Shown here: positions 8,828-17,555 of the stretch, one piece after another
Numbering within the stretch: the first letter of the stretch is position 1
Layout: every line of letters starts with the position of its first letter
Origin: Vibrio nitrifigilis
GTDB lineage: Bacteria > Pseudomonadota > Gammaproteobacteria > Enterobacterales > Vibrionaceae
Assembly (NCBI RefSeq): GCF_015686695.1
Contig: NZ_JADPMR010000001.1
Coordinates: 2,356,001-2,420,000 of the forward strand
DNA length: 64,000 bases
Direction: 5' to 3'
Translations under genes and position numbers: made by a program
Notes under the pieces: model-generated
Databases searched by the model: none
Seen by the model: only the letters and a program-made list of their open reading frames with translations
What the model was told of the DNA's origin: nothing

Positions 8828-10239
8828 TATTCATTCCCTCCTAACGCAGAACTATTTTCTACGTATTGCCAAGGGTTATCGCGGAACGCTTCGTAAGAAG
8901 CCTCTTCAGTAAAGAAGTAGGTTTTACCGCCAAAGGCATAACTGTATGGCGCATCTAAATTGGTTAACGATTTCCCATTAACGGGATCTTTCACGGTGAT
9001 TTTTACCACGTCGCTGAAATACTGCAGCCCAGATTCAAGCTGTTTCTTACTGATCACAATTTCGTTATTTTTCAGTGCCCATTGCTTAATTGGAATCGGG
9101 TTACAACCGCCGGGATTGCCAATAGATGGAATGAAGATATGCACGCCACAGGCCAAACAAATCACTTGGTCGCCATCTTGAATGTAACCGGCATCGCCAC
9201 ACAGCATGCAAGCATCAAAGACCACACCAAATTTCATTTCACCGGGATAGCGGTCAATAATAAAGAAGCGCACTACCTTGCCATCACTTGCAATCCATTG
9301 ATAACGATGCAGTTTTCCATCTTTGATTTCATCAGTGATAGGCACATGTACCGCACCATCATCCGCTAATTGAATGCTCTTAGCGGGCGAACGAGTCGGT
9401 GGCTGAGAGGCAACCGCATCCCAATACAACAAGCTGGCAAACACTAAGACCAAACTGACCATAAAGCTACGTAATCTGCGTTGCTTAATATTTAATAACG
9501 CTTGCGTTTTACGCCGTTCAATCGGCTGAGACTGTGCCTTCACTGACGCTTTTAGCGGTTTAATCTCTTTAATGAACATCATCACTAACGGAATCAAACA
9601 CATTAGCAACACGCCATAAGCATATAACCAATAAAAGTTAGTGACTTTCGATACGTAACTGAGCAATCCTTGATATAAATCGAGAATTTGTAGTTTCATT
9701 GCGGCGAGGAGCACCTCACCGGATAACGGTAAAATAGCCAGTAGGATTAAGACGAAAAAGAACAAACGCTTGGTGGTACGGCTGTGTAACTCAAACACTT
9801 TTGAGCAGAACAGATGGACAGCCCCAACCAAGATAAATCCACCGATCAAAGCAGAGATATTTAAAATCAGTTCCGTATTAATCACACTGGTTGCGCTTAT
9901 CATGTCTAACTTCGCCACTTTTGCCCACATAAATGCAGCCAAAACCACCAACGCGCCTTGCCATAATAATAACCATTGGCGTGGCGTCGTCACGAACAGA
10001 CCGTAAATCAAGAGCAGGACACACACCGCAATATAGATAATACCAATGGTTAAAATATACACTTGGCTATAAGGAAGAAAGGCGTATGTGAGGCTACCAA
10101 TGATGGTGGGGAGTAAAAACCACCAAAAACGTTGTTTATAGAAAGGCTGTGTTGCGCCGGACCAAAGCACACCGAAAAGGACCGCTGGCAACAAGAAGTA
10201 AGACAGGACTTGGGAAAGATAAAAGCTCATATTGCCCAC
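8827..10239 (-). CDS. DUF2318 multi-helix membrane protein with C-terminal cysteine and YHS-like domains
   Basis: The 470-residue protein has about nine hydrophobic helices in residues 1-270. A soluble C-terminal DUF2318 region follows with closely spaced cysteines (DACMLCGDAGYI, then VICLACGVHIFIPSI and GGCNPIPI), which could bind metal or a cluster. The final 40 residues (FGGKTYFFTEEASYEAFRDNP) look like a YHS metal-binding domain. Proteins of this type follow P19 genes in other bacteria (Cj1660-like). I infer a membrane redox or metal-handling subunit that passes electrons or iron between P19 and the permease. Confidence 0.85.
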   Translation of the reverse strand: MGNMSFYLSQVLSYFLLPAVLFGVLWSGATQPFYKQRFWWFLLPTIIGSLTYAFLPYSQVYILTIGIIYIAVCVLLLIYGLFVTTPRQWLLLWQGALVVLAAFMWAKVAKLDMISATSVINTELILNISALIGGFILVGAVHLFCSKVFELHSRTTKRLFFFVLILLAILPLSGEVLLAAMKLQILDLYQGLLSYVSKVTNFYWLYAYGVLLMCLIPLVMMFIKEIKPLKASVKAQSQPIERRKTQALLNIKQRRLRSFMVSLVLVFASLLYWDAVASQPPTRSPAKSIQLADDGAVHVPITDEIKDGKLHRYQWIASDGKVVRFFIIDRYPGEMKFGVVFDACMLCGDAGYIQDGDQVICLACGVHIFIPSIGNPGGCNPIPIKQWALKNNEIVISKKQLESGLQYFSDVVKITVKDPVNGKSLTNLDAPYSYAFGGKTYFFTEEASYEAFRDNPWQYVENSSALGGNE

Positions 10240-10256
10240 ATTCTAATTGTTATGAT

Positions 10257-10280
10257 GAGGCGGCTTGGCCAAGCCGCCTC
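10257..10280 (-). terminator. Perfect 24-nt palindrome inside the iron operon
   Basis: GAGGCGGCTTGG and its exact complement form a 12-bp perfect inverted repeat between the P19 gene and the DUF2318 gene. No T-run follows on the minus strand, so it is more likely a partial terminator or an mRNA-stabilising hairpin that keeps FTR1-P19 transcripts more abundant than the downstream genes. Confidence 0.55.
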
Positions 10281-10328
10281 TATTGGGTTACGTATTCAAC
10301 GCACCCTAATTTCATCCATAGCGCTGGC

Positions 10329-10847
10329 TTATTTCAGACCAACGTATTTGAACTTGTAAGTCACATCAAAAGGTTTGTACCAACGGCCAACACCTGTTGC
10401 TTTGTCAGTATGACGTAGCAGGCCGCCTTTAGAAGGTGGATCGATGTGGAAAGAAAGTTCGTAGTTACCCACACCTAGCATTTTAACGTTTGAACCGTAG
10501 TGAGGACCATCAGACGCGATCATCGGCATGAAAGTGCCTTGTTGAGTTTTGCCTGTGTCTAGGTTTTTCATTTTGTAGCTAATGGTTAGGTAAGGGATCC
10601 ATTCACCAGCAGCAAAACCGTTTTTGTTGCCTTTTAGCGCGTGGATGTCGGCTTCTAGGTGAACGTCTGCTTTAGACGCAGCCATCATCATACCTTGAGG
10701 TTCCATTGTTACCGGCTCTAGGTAAACCGCTGCCAATTCCATACCGTTCATTTCAACGGTGTCACCTGCTGGATGTTCACCAGCCACTGCTGTCGTACCA
10801 AACATCATGGCTGCGATCGCTGCAGGGATGAGTAGTTTGTTAGTCAT
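10329..10847 (-). CDS. P19-family periplasmic iron-binding protein
   Basis: The 172-residue protein has a signal peptide (cut near TAVAGEH) and the P19/Tp34 fold pattern: DVHLEADIHAL, MPMIASDGPHYG, VGNYELSFHIDPP and LLRHTDK. The His and Met residues in these segments match the copper/iron ligands of Campylobacter P19 and E. coli FetP as I recall them. P19 dimers bind Cu and Fe in the periplasm and work with an FTR1-type permease, here the gene directly upstream. The family identification is firm. Iron specificity is inferred from the neighbours and the Fur-like box. Confidence 0.93.
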   Translation of the reverse strand: MTNKLLIPAAIAAMMFGTTAVAGEHPAGDTVEMNGMELAAVYLEPVTMEPQGMMMAASKADVHLEADIHALKGNKNGFAAGEWIPYLTISYKMKNLDTGKTQQGTFMPMIASDGPHYGSNVKMLGVGNYELSFHIDPPSKGGLLRHTDKATGVGRWYKPFDVTYKFKYVGLK

Positions 10848-10891
10848 TATCGTTATTTCCTTGAATAGTAAGCCAAATGAAAATTAATGTA

Positions 10892-12835
10892 TTACGCTGA
10901 TTGCTGTACCGACGTTGCATGTTTTCCCTGACGTCGAATCACCATTAAGGCGAATAATGCTGCGATGATCAGCACCACTTGCGGAATTAATGTTTCGACG
11001 TAAGGGTAAATCCCCAACAATCCGATTTGCGGTACAGAATCCATCAGTGTTGGGTTAAAGAGTTTGGCTTCAATCAGTTCTAATACCCCTTTGCCAGCAA
11101 AGACAAAGGCCATCAGATACATGAATCCACCGGTAAACATAAAGAAAGGTTTGAGTGGTAATTTCACCACGCTGTAACGCATCACAAAGAAGATGATGGT
11201 CAGAATAACTATCCCTACAGCTAGGCCGCCAAAGATGCCACTTAACGAACTCGCAGAACCATCGGCACCCAATGCGTAGTAGAATAAAACCGTCTCAGCC
11301 CCCTCACGGTATACCGCCAAGAAACTCGCAAACCATAGCCCTGCAATAGAACCAGCTGTCAATGAACGAGACAGTTTGCTCTCAAGATATTTTTTCCACT
11401 GCGTGGCTTCAACTTTGGAAAGCAGCCAATAGCTCATCATAAAGAGCACCACCACTGCCACCAGCATGGTGATACCTTCAAGCATTTCTCGACTTGCCCC
11501 CGCATTGGTGAACAACCATTGGAATAAGGCAGCAGTAATCACACTGCAAATTAAGCCCACAATGACGGAGTTTTTAATGATGTGCAGCTTATCGCTATGG
11601 TCATTTTTAACCAGATACGCAGTAATCGCAGCAACGATAAGGAGTGCTTCAAGCCCTTCACGCAAAATGATGGTTAAACTTGCAATGAAGATCGCCCAGA
11701 AACCTTGGCTACCTTCGCCTAGCATATCAGCACCTTTATCTAGTGCTTTGCTTAGAGCTTGTTGTTGACCTTGGATATCACCCAGAGATGATCCCGCTTT
11801 CATCATACTGACGATACGGGTGAAGTAACCTTCTAGCTCAGATTTAAATGCGGTATCTCGCGCACCAATGGCATTTTCCATCCCCGTGGCTTCAAAGCGA
11901 TCGAAGTAAGCATCCTGCACCGCCATCATCGCGTCAGTCACCTTGCCATCTTGGTAAGTGTTAATCGCCTGTGTAATCGCCGCATCAATACCCGTAATCA
12001 CTGCTTGCCAATCTTGTTTTGGCACACTGTCACTGGCTTGCTCTGCTTGTTTTTGCGAATCACGTGTTGCTGGCAATCCTGGTAGATCGTCTTTTAAATC
12101 TTGAGTTAAGTTAGCCACGTCGTAACCAAACGCCACTAAATTTTGCATGTTAAATGGCTGTTTAGTCAGCTCAATCATATGCTTGAATCGTTCGTTATAG
12201 TCTGCCGCTTTACTGCCTGAGCGGTTCAAACGAATCGCCGTTTCTAAATCGGAATTCTTGTAAGCATCAAATTGCGCTTGGCGAACCAGCTCAGCAGCTT
12301 TATCACGTTTTGCTTGTTGCTCTTGTTCTGTGCCTTGGGTTGAGGTGCGATAACTCGCTAACCCCTGGTTGACCATGCGTTCAATAGTAAGAACTTGTTC
12401 ACGCCAATAAGGCAAAATGCTTGCTTGATGAACATCTTGAGTTTCAGCCACTAATTGAGTGCCGGACTCTAAAATATCGGGAACGGAAGCGACTTGCGTT
12501 TTTAACCAGTCAATTTCTCGAGTCACTTGTTGTTTAGGTGCATGCGCAGCAATTAATTTGCGGATTTCACCAAATTTAGCTTCGAGTTGATAAGCGTATT
12601 TCTGTGAATAGTTAATCCGGATTGGGCCTTCCATGCCTTCAAAAATTTCGAAATAAGCCATCTGCACGGTGGTTTTGGCTTTATCGGCATCACCAGCTTG
12701 GTAAAGCTGTAGGGTTTTATCAAGACGAGTATTAATTTCATCGGCAGCCGCTTGATAATCGATCACAGCTGCGGACGCAGAAAACGTGATTATTAATGTC
12801 GTCAAAAGAGTAAAAAGCCGAGCCAGCTTTAACAT
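10892..12835 (-). CDS. FTR1-family high-affinity iron permease with long periplasmic N-terminal domain
   Basis: The 647-residue protein has a signal peptide, a roughly 355-residue extracytoplasmic region and a seven-helix FTR1 permease domain. The permease carries both REXXE iron-transport motifs, REGLE at 392-396 and REGAE at 510-514. The N-terminal region contains two similar segments (about 45-92 and 295-342, each with YQxG..xxAxxxVQxAYFxxFE), suggesting an internal duplication. FTR1 proteins move ferric iron, and the E. coli FetM and Campylobacter Cj1658 relatives pair with P19. It is the first gene of the nine-gene operon and is preceded by a Fur-like box. Confidence 0.93.
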   Translation of the reverse strand: MLKLARLFTLLTTLIITFSASAAVIDYQAAADEINTRLDKTLQLYQAGDADKAKTTVQMAYFEIFEGMEGPIRINYSQKYAYQLEAKFGEIRKLIAAHAPKQQVTREIDWLKTQVASVPDILESGTQLVAETQDVHQASILPYWREQVLTIERMVNQGLASYRTSTQGTEQEQQAKRDKAAELVRQAQFDAYKNSDLETAIRLNRSGSKAADYNERFKHMIELTKQPFNMQNLVAFGYDVANLTQDLKDDLPGLPATRDSQKQAEQASDSVPKQDWQAVITGIDAAITQAINTYQDGKVTDAMMAVQDAYFDRFEATGMENAIGARDTAFKSELEGYFTRIVSMMKAGSSLGDIQGQQQALSKALDKGADMLGEGSQGFWAIFIASLTIILREGLEALLIVAAITAYLVKNDHSDKLHIIKNSVIVGLICSVITAALFQWLFTNAGASREMLEGITMLVAVVVLFMMSYWLLSKVEATQWKKYLESKLSRSLTAGSIAGLWFASFLAVYREGAETVLFYYALGADGSASSLSGIFGGLAVGIVILTIIFFVMRYSVVKLPLKPFFMFTGGFMYLMAFVFAGKGVLELIEAKLFNPTLMDSVPQIGLLGIYPYVETLIPQVVLIIAALFALMVIRRQGKHATSVQQSA

Positions 12836-12872
12836 GATGCGAAGTCCTTAGATACCATAAACATGCAAATGC

Positions 12873-12897
12873 TATCGCAAATTATTATCATTCACAA
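12873..12897 (-). promoter_or_regulatory. Fur-box-like operator of the FTR1/P19 operon
   Basis: On the minus strand the sequence AATGATAATAATTTGCGATA lies about 40 bp upstream of the FTR1 start codon and matches the repeated GATAAT pattern of Fur sites with a few mismatches. This would make the operon iron-repressed. Confidence 0.6.
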
Positions 12898-13094
12898 TCG
12901 AAAAGATTTGTTACAAATCAAAAAAATGAGTAATTCATTTCAATTCACCCCATCACTTTGTTAATTGATAAATATATAAATTTATTGTTATTTAATGGTT
13001 TTTTTAAGATTAACGTCACAATTTATCGGATGATTTTACCAAACGTTATTTGTATAAATTTGTGATGGGTAAACGGATATTTTGCCTAAAAAGA
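12898..13094. other. AT-rich intergenic region without a gene
   Basis: Apart from the Fur-like site at its left edge and the doxX terminator at its right edge, this stretch is strongly AT-rich with runs of A and T. I see no coding or RNA gene in it. It probably holds promoter elements for the FTR1 operon. Confidence 0.5.
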
Positions 13095-13129
13095 ACGCCC
13101 CATCACATCTCACAATGTGTATGGGGCGT
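13095..13129 (-). terminator. Terminator of doxX-like gene
   Basis: The inverted repeat ACGCCCCAT / ATGGGGCGT has an inner CACAT/ATGTG pairing and is followed on the minus strand by TTCTTTTT, which is a good rho-independent terminator 40 bp after the stop codon. Confidence 0.8.
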
Positions 13130-13169
13130 GCGCTTAACAATTCGTGTAATCAGCGATGTTATCGCATCA

Positions 13170-13589
13170 CTACTTTTGTTCACCAAATTTTAGGTTAGTT
13201 GGTTTTACTGCATATGGGCCATCACCAATTAATGCAAGAGCGATCAAACCAACGATCCAGAATGCAGGATATTCCCAACCGCCATTCGCATCAGTAAAGA
13301 AGAAACCAGCTGGGCCGTGAACCGTTACAATCGCGCCTAATAGAACCGGAATCATTACCACTGCACTAATGCGAGTGTAGAAACCAGTGATCAATGCGAT
13401 AGCACCTAGTAGTTCCCAAAGCATAGTCACGTAGGCTAACCAGCCTGGAAGTGACAAAGATTGGAAAAATTGTGCAGTACCAGCAGGTGTGAAGACAAAA
13501 TATTTCAAGCCAAGATGTGCCAAAAATAAAATGCCAAGAGTGATGCGTAAAAGTAGTGCGGCATAAGGTGTTGTTTTGTTGTCAGTCAT
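13170..13589 (-). CDS. DoxX-family membrane protein
   Basis: The 139-residue protein has four predicted membrane helices and the DoxX pattern (RITLGILFLAHLGLKY, WELLGAIALITGFYTR, GGWEYPAFWIVGLIAL). DoxX proteins are small inner membrane proteins linked to redox or thiol stress in some bacteria, but their role is usually undefined. It stands alone with its own terminator. A 329-bp AT-rich gap separates it from the LysR gene on the same strand, so it is probably transcribed on its own. Confidence 0.85.
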   Translation of the reverse strand: MTDNKTTPYAALLLRITLGILFLAHLGLKYFVFTPAGTAQFFQSLSLPGWLAYVTMLWELLGAIALITGFYTRISAVVMIPVLLGAIVTVHGPAGFFFTDANGGWEYPAFWIVGLIALALIGDGPYAVKPTNLKFGEQK

Positions 13590-13918
13590 GATTCGTATCT
13601 CCCGTAAGTTGATGGAAAATACTTTACCTTACTTCCCGTTTAATGATTATCCGGATAAATCGGGTAACATTACTTCTGAAATGGAAGAAATAGTACCCGT
13701 AATAAATGCAATGGATTTATAAAACCAATCATTCTTGCCATAACAATAAGCTATGTTATTGAATTTTTGATTATTTATCACTTAAAGATCACGGTTGAAT
13801 TAGACGGATTATTGCCTCTTGCAACCATGTCCCATTCAATCGAACAATCTCCCTTCATATGAATTTAGTTTTATATTTGAACCGAAATAACACAATGAAT
13901 AAAGTGGACGACCCAACT
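13590..13918. other. Intergenic region without a gene
   Basis: The stretch between doxX and the LysR gene is AT-rich. I see no conserved RNA, repeat or open frame worth calling. The right edge of doxX carries its ribosome site (GGGAGA region) and presumably its promoter. Confidence 0.4.
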
Positions 13919-14818
13919 TCAGTCATTCACGGCCTTAAACACTTGGGTTAGCCAATCGATGAATTCACTCAATCGCCTTGGCTGCTGATGTCTTGATTCA
14001 TACAAGACCGACATCGACATCGATTCACAACGATACTCAGGAAGCACCTCAATCAGATCGCCATTACGTAACTGTTGTTCAACACCACATTTAGGTAACT
14101 GAATAATCCCTAACCCATTAAGGCAAGCAGCAAGATAAGCATCCGTAGTGCGAACCGAGATTAAGCTGGGTACATCAACGTAATGACTTTCTTGATGGGC
14201 ATAATATTCAAACCCATTGGGTTGTTGATAACTGTCTGCCGCATAATCAACCACATAGTGACTGGCAAGATCATCAAGTGTGCGGGGAACACCAAATTGT
14301 TGCGCGTAAGTCGGACTAATACAGTTGATCATTTCCATCTTACCTAACGCTCTTGCAACTAAATTACTGTCCTGCAATTTTCCCCCACGAATCACGCAAT
14401 CAACTCGCTCCTTAATGGGATCAATTCGATAATCTGCCCCAAGAATCTCAATATGAGTATTGGGATAACGTGCAAACCAATCTGGTAAATTGGGCGCAAT
14501 TAAAGTAGAAAAAAACCGGCTTGGCATGTCGACTCGTATGGTGCCAGAAAGAGTAAAACTTTCACTCTGAAATTGGTCTTCTAATCCTTCCAATTCATCA
14601 AGTAATCGCTGACTCTGAATGAGATAGCGTTCTCCTGATTCAGTTAAAGTGACTTGACGAGTACTACGATACAGGAGTCGCGTATGAAGATGTTCCTCTA
14701 AGCGACTGATCGATGATGAAATAGCAGACTTTGGCACATTCATCTGTTCTGCTGCACGAGTGAAACTTCCGGTATTTGCCACGGCAATAAACCGTTTCAT
14801 CGTTTCGATCTTATCCAT
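13919..14818 (-). CDS. LysR-family regulator, divergent from an SDR oxidoreductase
   Basis: The product starts with the usual LysR helix-turn-helix (MKRFIAVANTGSFTRAAEQ, then KSAISSSISRLEEHL) and has a substrate-binding domain of about 210 residues. I placed the start at the ATG at 14818 (MDKIETM), because GAGTG lies upstream. The frame stays open to 14839 without a better ribosome site. It belongs to the CrgA/DsdC-like group with the RSTRQVTLTESGERYL motif. Regulation of the divergent dehydrogenase gene at 14948 is the natural inference. Confidence 0.88.
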   Translation of the reverse strand: MDKIETMKRFIAVANTGSFTRAAEQMNVPKSAISSSISRLEEHLHTRLLYRSTRQVTLTESGERYLIQSQRLLDELEGLEDQFQSESFTLSGTIRVDMPSRFFSTLIAPNLPDWFARYPNTHIEILGADYRIDPIKERVDCVIRGGKLQDSNLVARALGKMEMINCISPTYAQQFGVPRTLDDLASHYVVDYAADSYQQPNGFEYYAHQESHYVDVPSLISVRTTDAYLAACLNGLGIIQLPKCGVEQQLRNGDLIEVLPEYRCESMSMSVLYESRHQQPRRLSEFIDWLTQVFKAVND

Positions 14819-14947
14819 GATGTCACTCATATTGTTCATTTAATACGAACAGTCTTATCTGATTAGTCTTATTTTTCAAGTTAAGTACTTTGGTTAAAGT
14901 CACTCGTGTACCCGAGCTAAAGAGTCTCTAATTAAAAGGAAAGTACG

Positions 14948-15703
14948 ATGAATAAGATTGCACTTATTACTGGCGGTAGCCGCGGATTAGGCAAAAGCAC
15001 GGCGCTTCATTTAGCAAAGCATCATATAGGGATCATTGTGACTTATCATAGTGACAAGCAAGCAGCCCAAGAAGTAATCACAGAAATTGAGCAGTTAGGA
15101 GGCAAAGCCTTCGCCCTGCAGTGTGATATTCGAGACGTGGCTAAATTTGCCGAGTTCTCTCGCCAGTTGAAACTCATTTTAGGTGAACACTTCGAACGTC
15201 AATCATTTGATTATCTTGTTAATAATGCCGGAACTGGCCTACATCAAATGATGGAAACAACCACGGTTTCTGACCTAGATGATATGCTCAATATTCATGT
15301 CAAAGGCCCCTTTTTCTTTACCCAAACGTTATTGCCATTGATTAACAACGGTGGCCATATCGTTAACATCTCATCTGGTCTTGCCCGCTTTACCTTCCCA
15401 GGTTCCGGGGCCTACGCAATGGCAAAAGGCGCGGTTGAAGTCATGACTCGCTACATGGCAAAAGAGTTTGCTAACCAAGGCATAAGAGTCAATACGCTCG
15501 CTCCCGGAGCGATTGCGACAGATTTTCGCGGGGGAGCAATAAGAGACAGTCAACAAGCCCAAGCGATGGTTGCCTCAGTCACCGCTTTAGGCCGTGTTGG
15601 CGAAGCGGACGATATAGGTAAAGCGATATCGGCTTTACTCAGTGATGGATTGGACTGGGTTACGGGTCAACGAATAGAAGTGTCTGGTGGCATGATGCTA
15701 TAG
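14948..15703 (+). CDS. Short-chain dehydrogenase/reductase
   Basis: The 251-residue enzyme has the classical SDR pattern: TGGSRGLGKS for NAD(P) binding, NNAG, the catalytic Ser in IVNISSG, and Tyr-x3-Lys in GAYAMAKGAVE. A proline-containing NTLAPGAIATDF segment and a C-terminal DWVTGQRIEVSGG typical of 3-oxoacyl-ACP reductase-like SDRs are also present. The substrate is not predictable. It lies alone opposite the LysR gene, with a ribosome site (AAAGGAAAG) just before the ATG and a hairpin terminator after the stop. Confidence 0.9.
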   Translation: MNKIALITGGSRGLGKSTALHLAKHHIGIIVTYHSDKQAAQEVITEIEQLGGKAFALQCDIRDVAKFAEFSRQLKLILGEHFERQSFDYLVNNAGTGLHQMMETTTVSDLDDMLNIHVKGPFFFTQTLLPLINNGGHIVNISSGLARFTFPGSGAYAMAKGAVEVMTRYMAKEFANQGIRVNTLAPGAIATDFRGGAIRDSQQAQAMVASVTALGRVGEADDIGKAISALLSDGLDWVTGQRIEVSGGMML

Positions 15704-15732
15704 CATCAAAATCCTGGGGATGACCTCATTGC

Positions 15733-15764
15733 GTTTAAGGTGAGATACATTCTCACTTTAAACA
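15733..15764 (+). terminator. Hairpin after the SDR gene
   Basis: GTTTAAGGTGAGA pairs with TCTCACTTTAAAC around a 5-nt loop, about 30 bp after the stop codon. It is a probable terminator, though the trailing T-run is missing. Confidence 0.55.
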
Positions 15765-15930
15765 AAACTATCGATGCTAACTGACTTCGTGCTTACCATT
15801 ACCTCAATGAGCAGGTAACGACTTACGGCAACAATGTGATTAGATTCATGTTAGCTGAGTGGCGCTTCATGAAGCGGCAATCTATATTTTTATGAAGATA
15901 ATTGACCAAATATACGATTAAGCCGACAGT

Positions 15931-17484
15931 ATGCAAAACCCATTATTTGCTAAAAAAGCGTCATCTCAACCGAAAGATCCGGTGAAAGATGAGAAGGTAG
16001 AAGAAACACTTCCGCCATGGAAAGTAGCGCTCATTGATGATGAAGATGATGTTATTTCTGTTTCCGAGATGGTGCTAAAACGCGTCCTCGTTGATAGCCG
16101 CCCATTAGTTTTTCTCAAAGCGCATAATGCTGAAGAGGCAAAAATGCTATTTGAGGAACATTCAGATATCGCGCTTGCCTTAGTTGATGTGGTCATGGAA
16201 GATGACCATGCAGGCCTTGATTTAGTTAAGTGGATTCGTGAAAGCAATAAAAATACTACGACTCGTTTAGTTCTACGTACCGGACAGCCGGGCGAAGCCC
16301 CCGAAGAAGATGTCATTCGTGACTACGATATTAACGACTACAAAAATAAAACCGAACTCAATTCAACTCGTTTAAAAACAACGATTTACTCTGCAATTCG
16401 TTCCTATCGCGATATTCGAGAAGTAGAACAAGGAAGCAAAGGACTTGAAGATGTTGTCAGTGCCACCACTCGGGTTTTGCAAGCATCCAATAGCGAAGCT
16501 TATTGCATTCAAGCTCGCCAAGAAGTGCAAGATCTCATCGGACAGAACAGTGTTTGCTTTTATCTTCAATACCAATCGATCAATGCGTTAGGTAACCGAG
16601 AAAAAATCCAACTTTCTTTGGTGGATAACGAATATCAAATCAATACGGATATCGATACCAATATTTTTTCTAACGCGATCATACAGCCAGTTAATCATTC
16701 GTTATTAACCAAAGAGAACGTATGTGAGGCCACCCAATTCTGTAGTTTTACTCGCCTTTCAGACCATAGTGAGAGTGCCGTTTTGGTCACGTTTAATACG
16801 CCAATATCACAACTCGTTCAACGTCTGTTAAACGTAATGTTAACTAAGATATCTATTATTTTTGAAAACCTAACTCGCCGTGAAGATATTGAACGCACTC
16901 AACAAGAATTGATGTACATTTTGGGTGATGCGATTGAGATGCGCAGCAAAGAAACTGGCGCTCACGTCCGACGCGTTTCATTAATCTGCGAACTGTTGGC
17001 TCAGCGTTTAGGTCTAGATGAGTCATTTATTCAACTTATTAAGCACGCAACACCGATGCATGATATAGGGAAAATAGCGATTCCTGAGCGCATTTTGCAT
17101 AAACCCGGTAAGTTGGATGAACAAGAATGGGAAATCATGAAAACCCATGCTCAAGTTGGTTTCGACTTATTGTGTAACTCAAGACGTGCGCTGCCACAAA
17201 TTGGCGCTCGAATCGCGCTATATCACCATGAAAAATGGGACGGTTCAGGCTACCCTTCTGGCTTAAAAGGAGAAAATATTCCAATAGAAGGCCGCTTAAT
17301 GGCCATTGCGGATGTGATTGATGCCCTAGCGGCCAAACGTTCCTACAAAGAGCCATGGCCAGCAGACAAAATTCTTGCGTTGTTAAAAGAAGAACGCGGC
17401 CGCCATTTCGATCCAGATATTTGTGATTTAGCGATAGAGGACTTCGATAAGATCATGGCGCTACGGGATATTTATCCCGATTAA
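15931..17484 (+). CDS. Response regulator with HD-GYP phosphodiesterase domain
   Basis: The 517-residue protein has a receiver domain (about 30-155) with the acidic pocket DDEDD and the likely phospho-acceptor Asp86 in ALVDVVME. The middle (about 165-320) resembles the DUF3369 sensory linker. A complete HD-GYP domain follows, with HD at 377-378 in MHDIGKIAIPERIL and HHEKWDGSGYP at 432-442. HD-GYP enzymes degrade cyclic di-GMP, and all the key residues I can see are kept. It is convergent with a PAS histidine kinase across a shared terminator, so the two may form a two-component pair despite facing each other. Confidence 0.92.
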   Translation: MQNPLFAKKASSQPKDPVKDEKVEETLPPWKVALIDDEDDVISVSEMVLKRVLVDSRPLVFLKAHNAEEAKMLFEEHSDIALALVDVVMEDDHAGLDLVKWIRESNKNTTTRLVLRTGQPGEAPEEDVIRDYDINDYKNKTELNSTRLKTTIYSAIRSYRDIREVEQGSKGLEDVVSATTRVLQASNSEAYCIQARQEVQDLIGQNSVCFYLQYQSINALGNREKIQLSLVDNEYQINTDIDTNIFSNAIIQPVNHSLLTKENVCEATQFCSFTRLSDHSESAVLVTFNTPISQLVQRLLNVMLTKISIIFENLTRREDIERTQQELMYILGDAIEMRSKETGAHVRRVSLICELLAQRLGLDESFIQLIKHATPMHDIGKIAIPERILHKPGKLDEQEWEIMKTHAQVGFDLLCNSRRALPQIGARIALYHHEKWDGSGYPSGLKGENIPIEGRLMAIADVIDALAAKRSYKEPWPADKILALLKEERGRHFDPDICDLAIEDFDKIMALRDIYPD

Positions 17485-17510
17485 CACCCGAGTGTTGGGA
17501 TGCCGTCAAC

Positions 17511-17537
17511 GAGGCTATACGAATCAGGAATAGCCTC
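17511..17537. terminator. Bidirectional terminator between HD-GYP regulator and kinase
   Basis: GAGGCTAT / ATAGCCTC is an 8-bp inverted repeat lying between two convergent genes only 70 bp apart. Confidence 0.65.
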
Positions 17538-17555
17538 ATTAATTTCAATCAGCGG

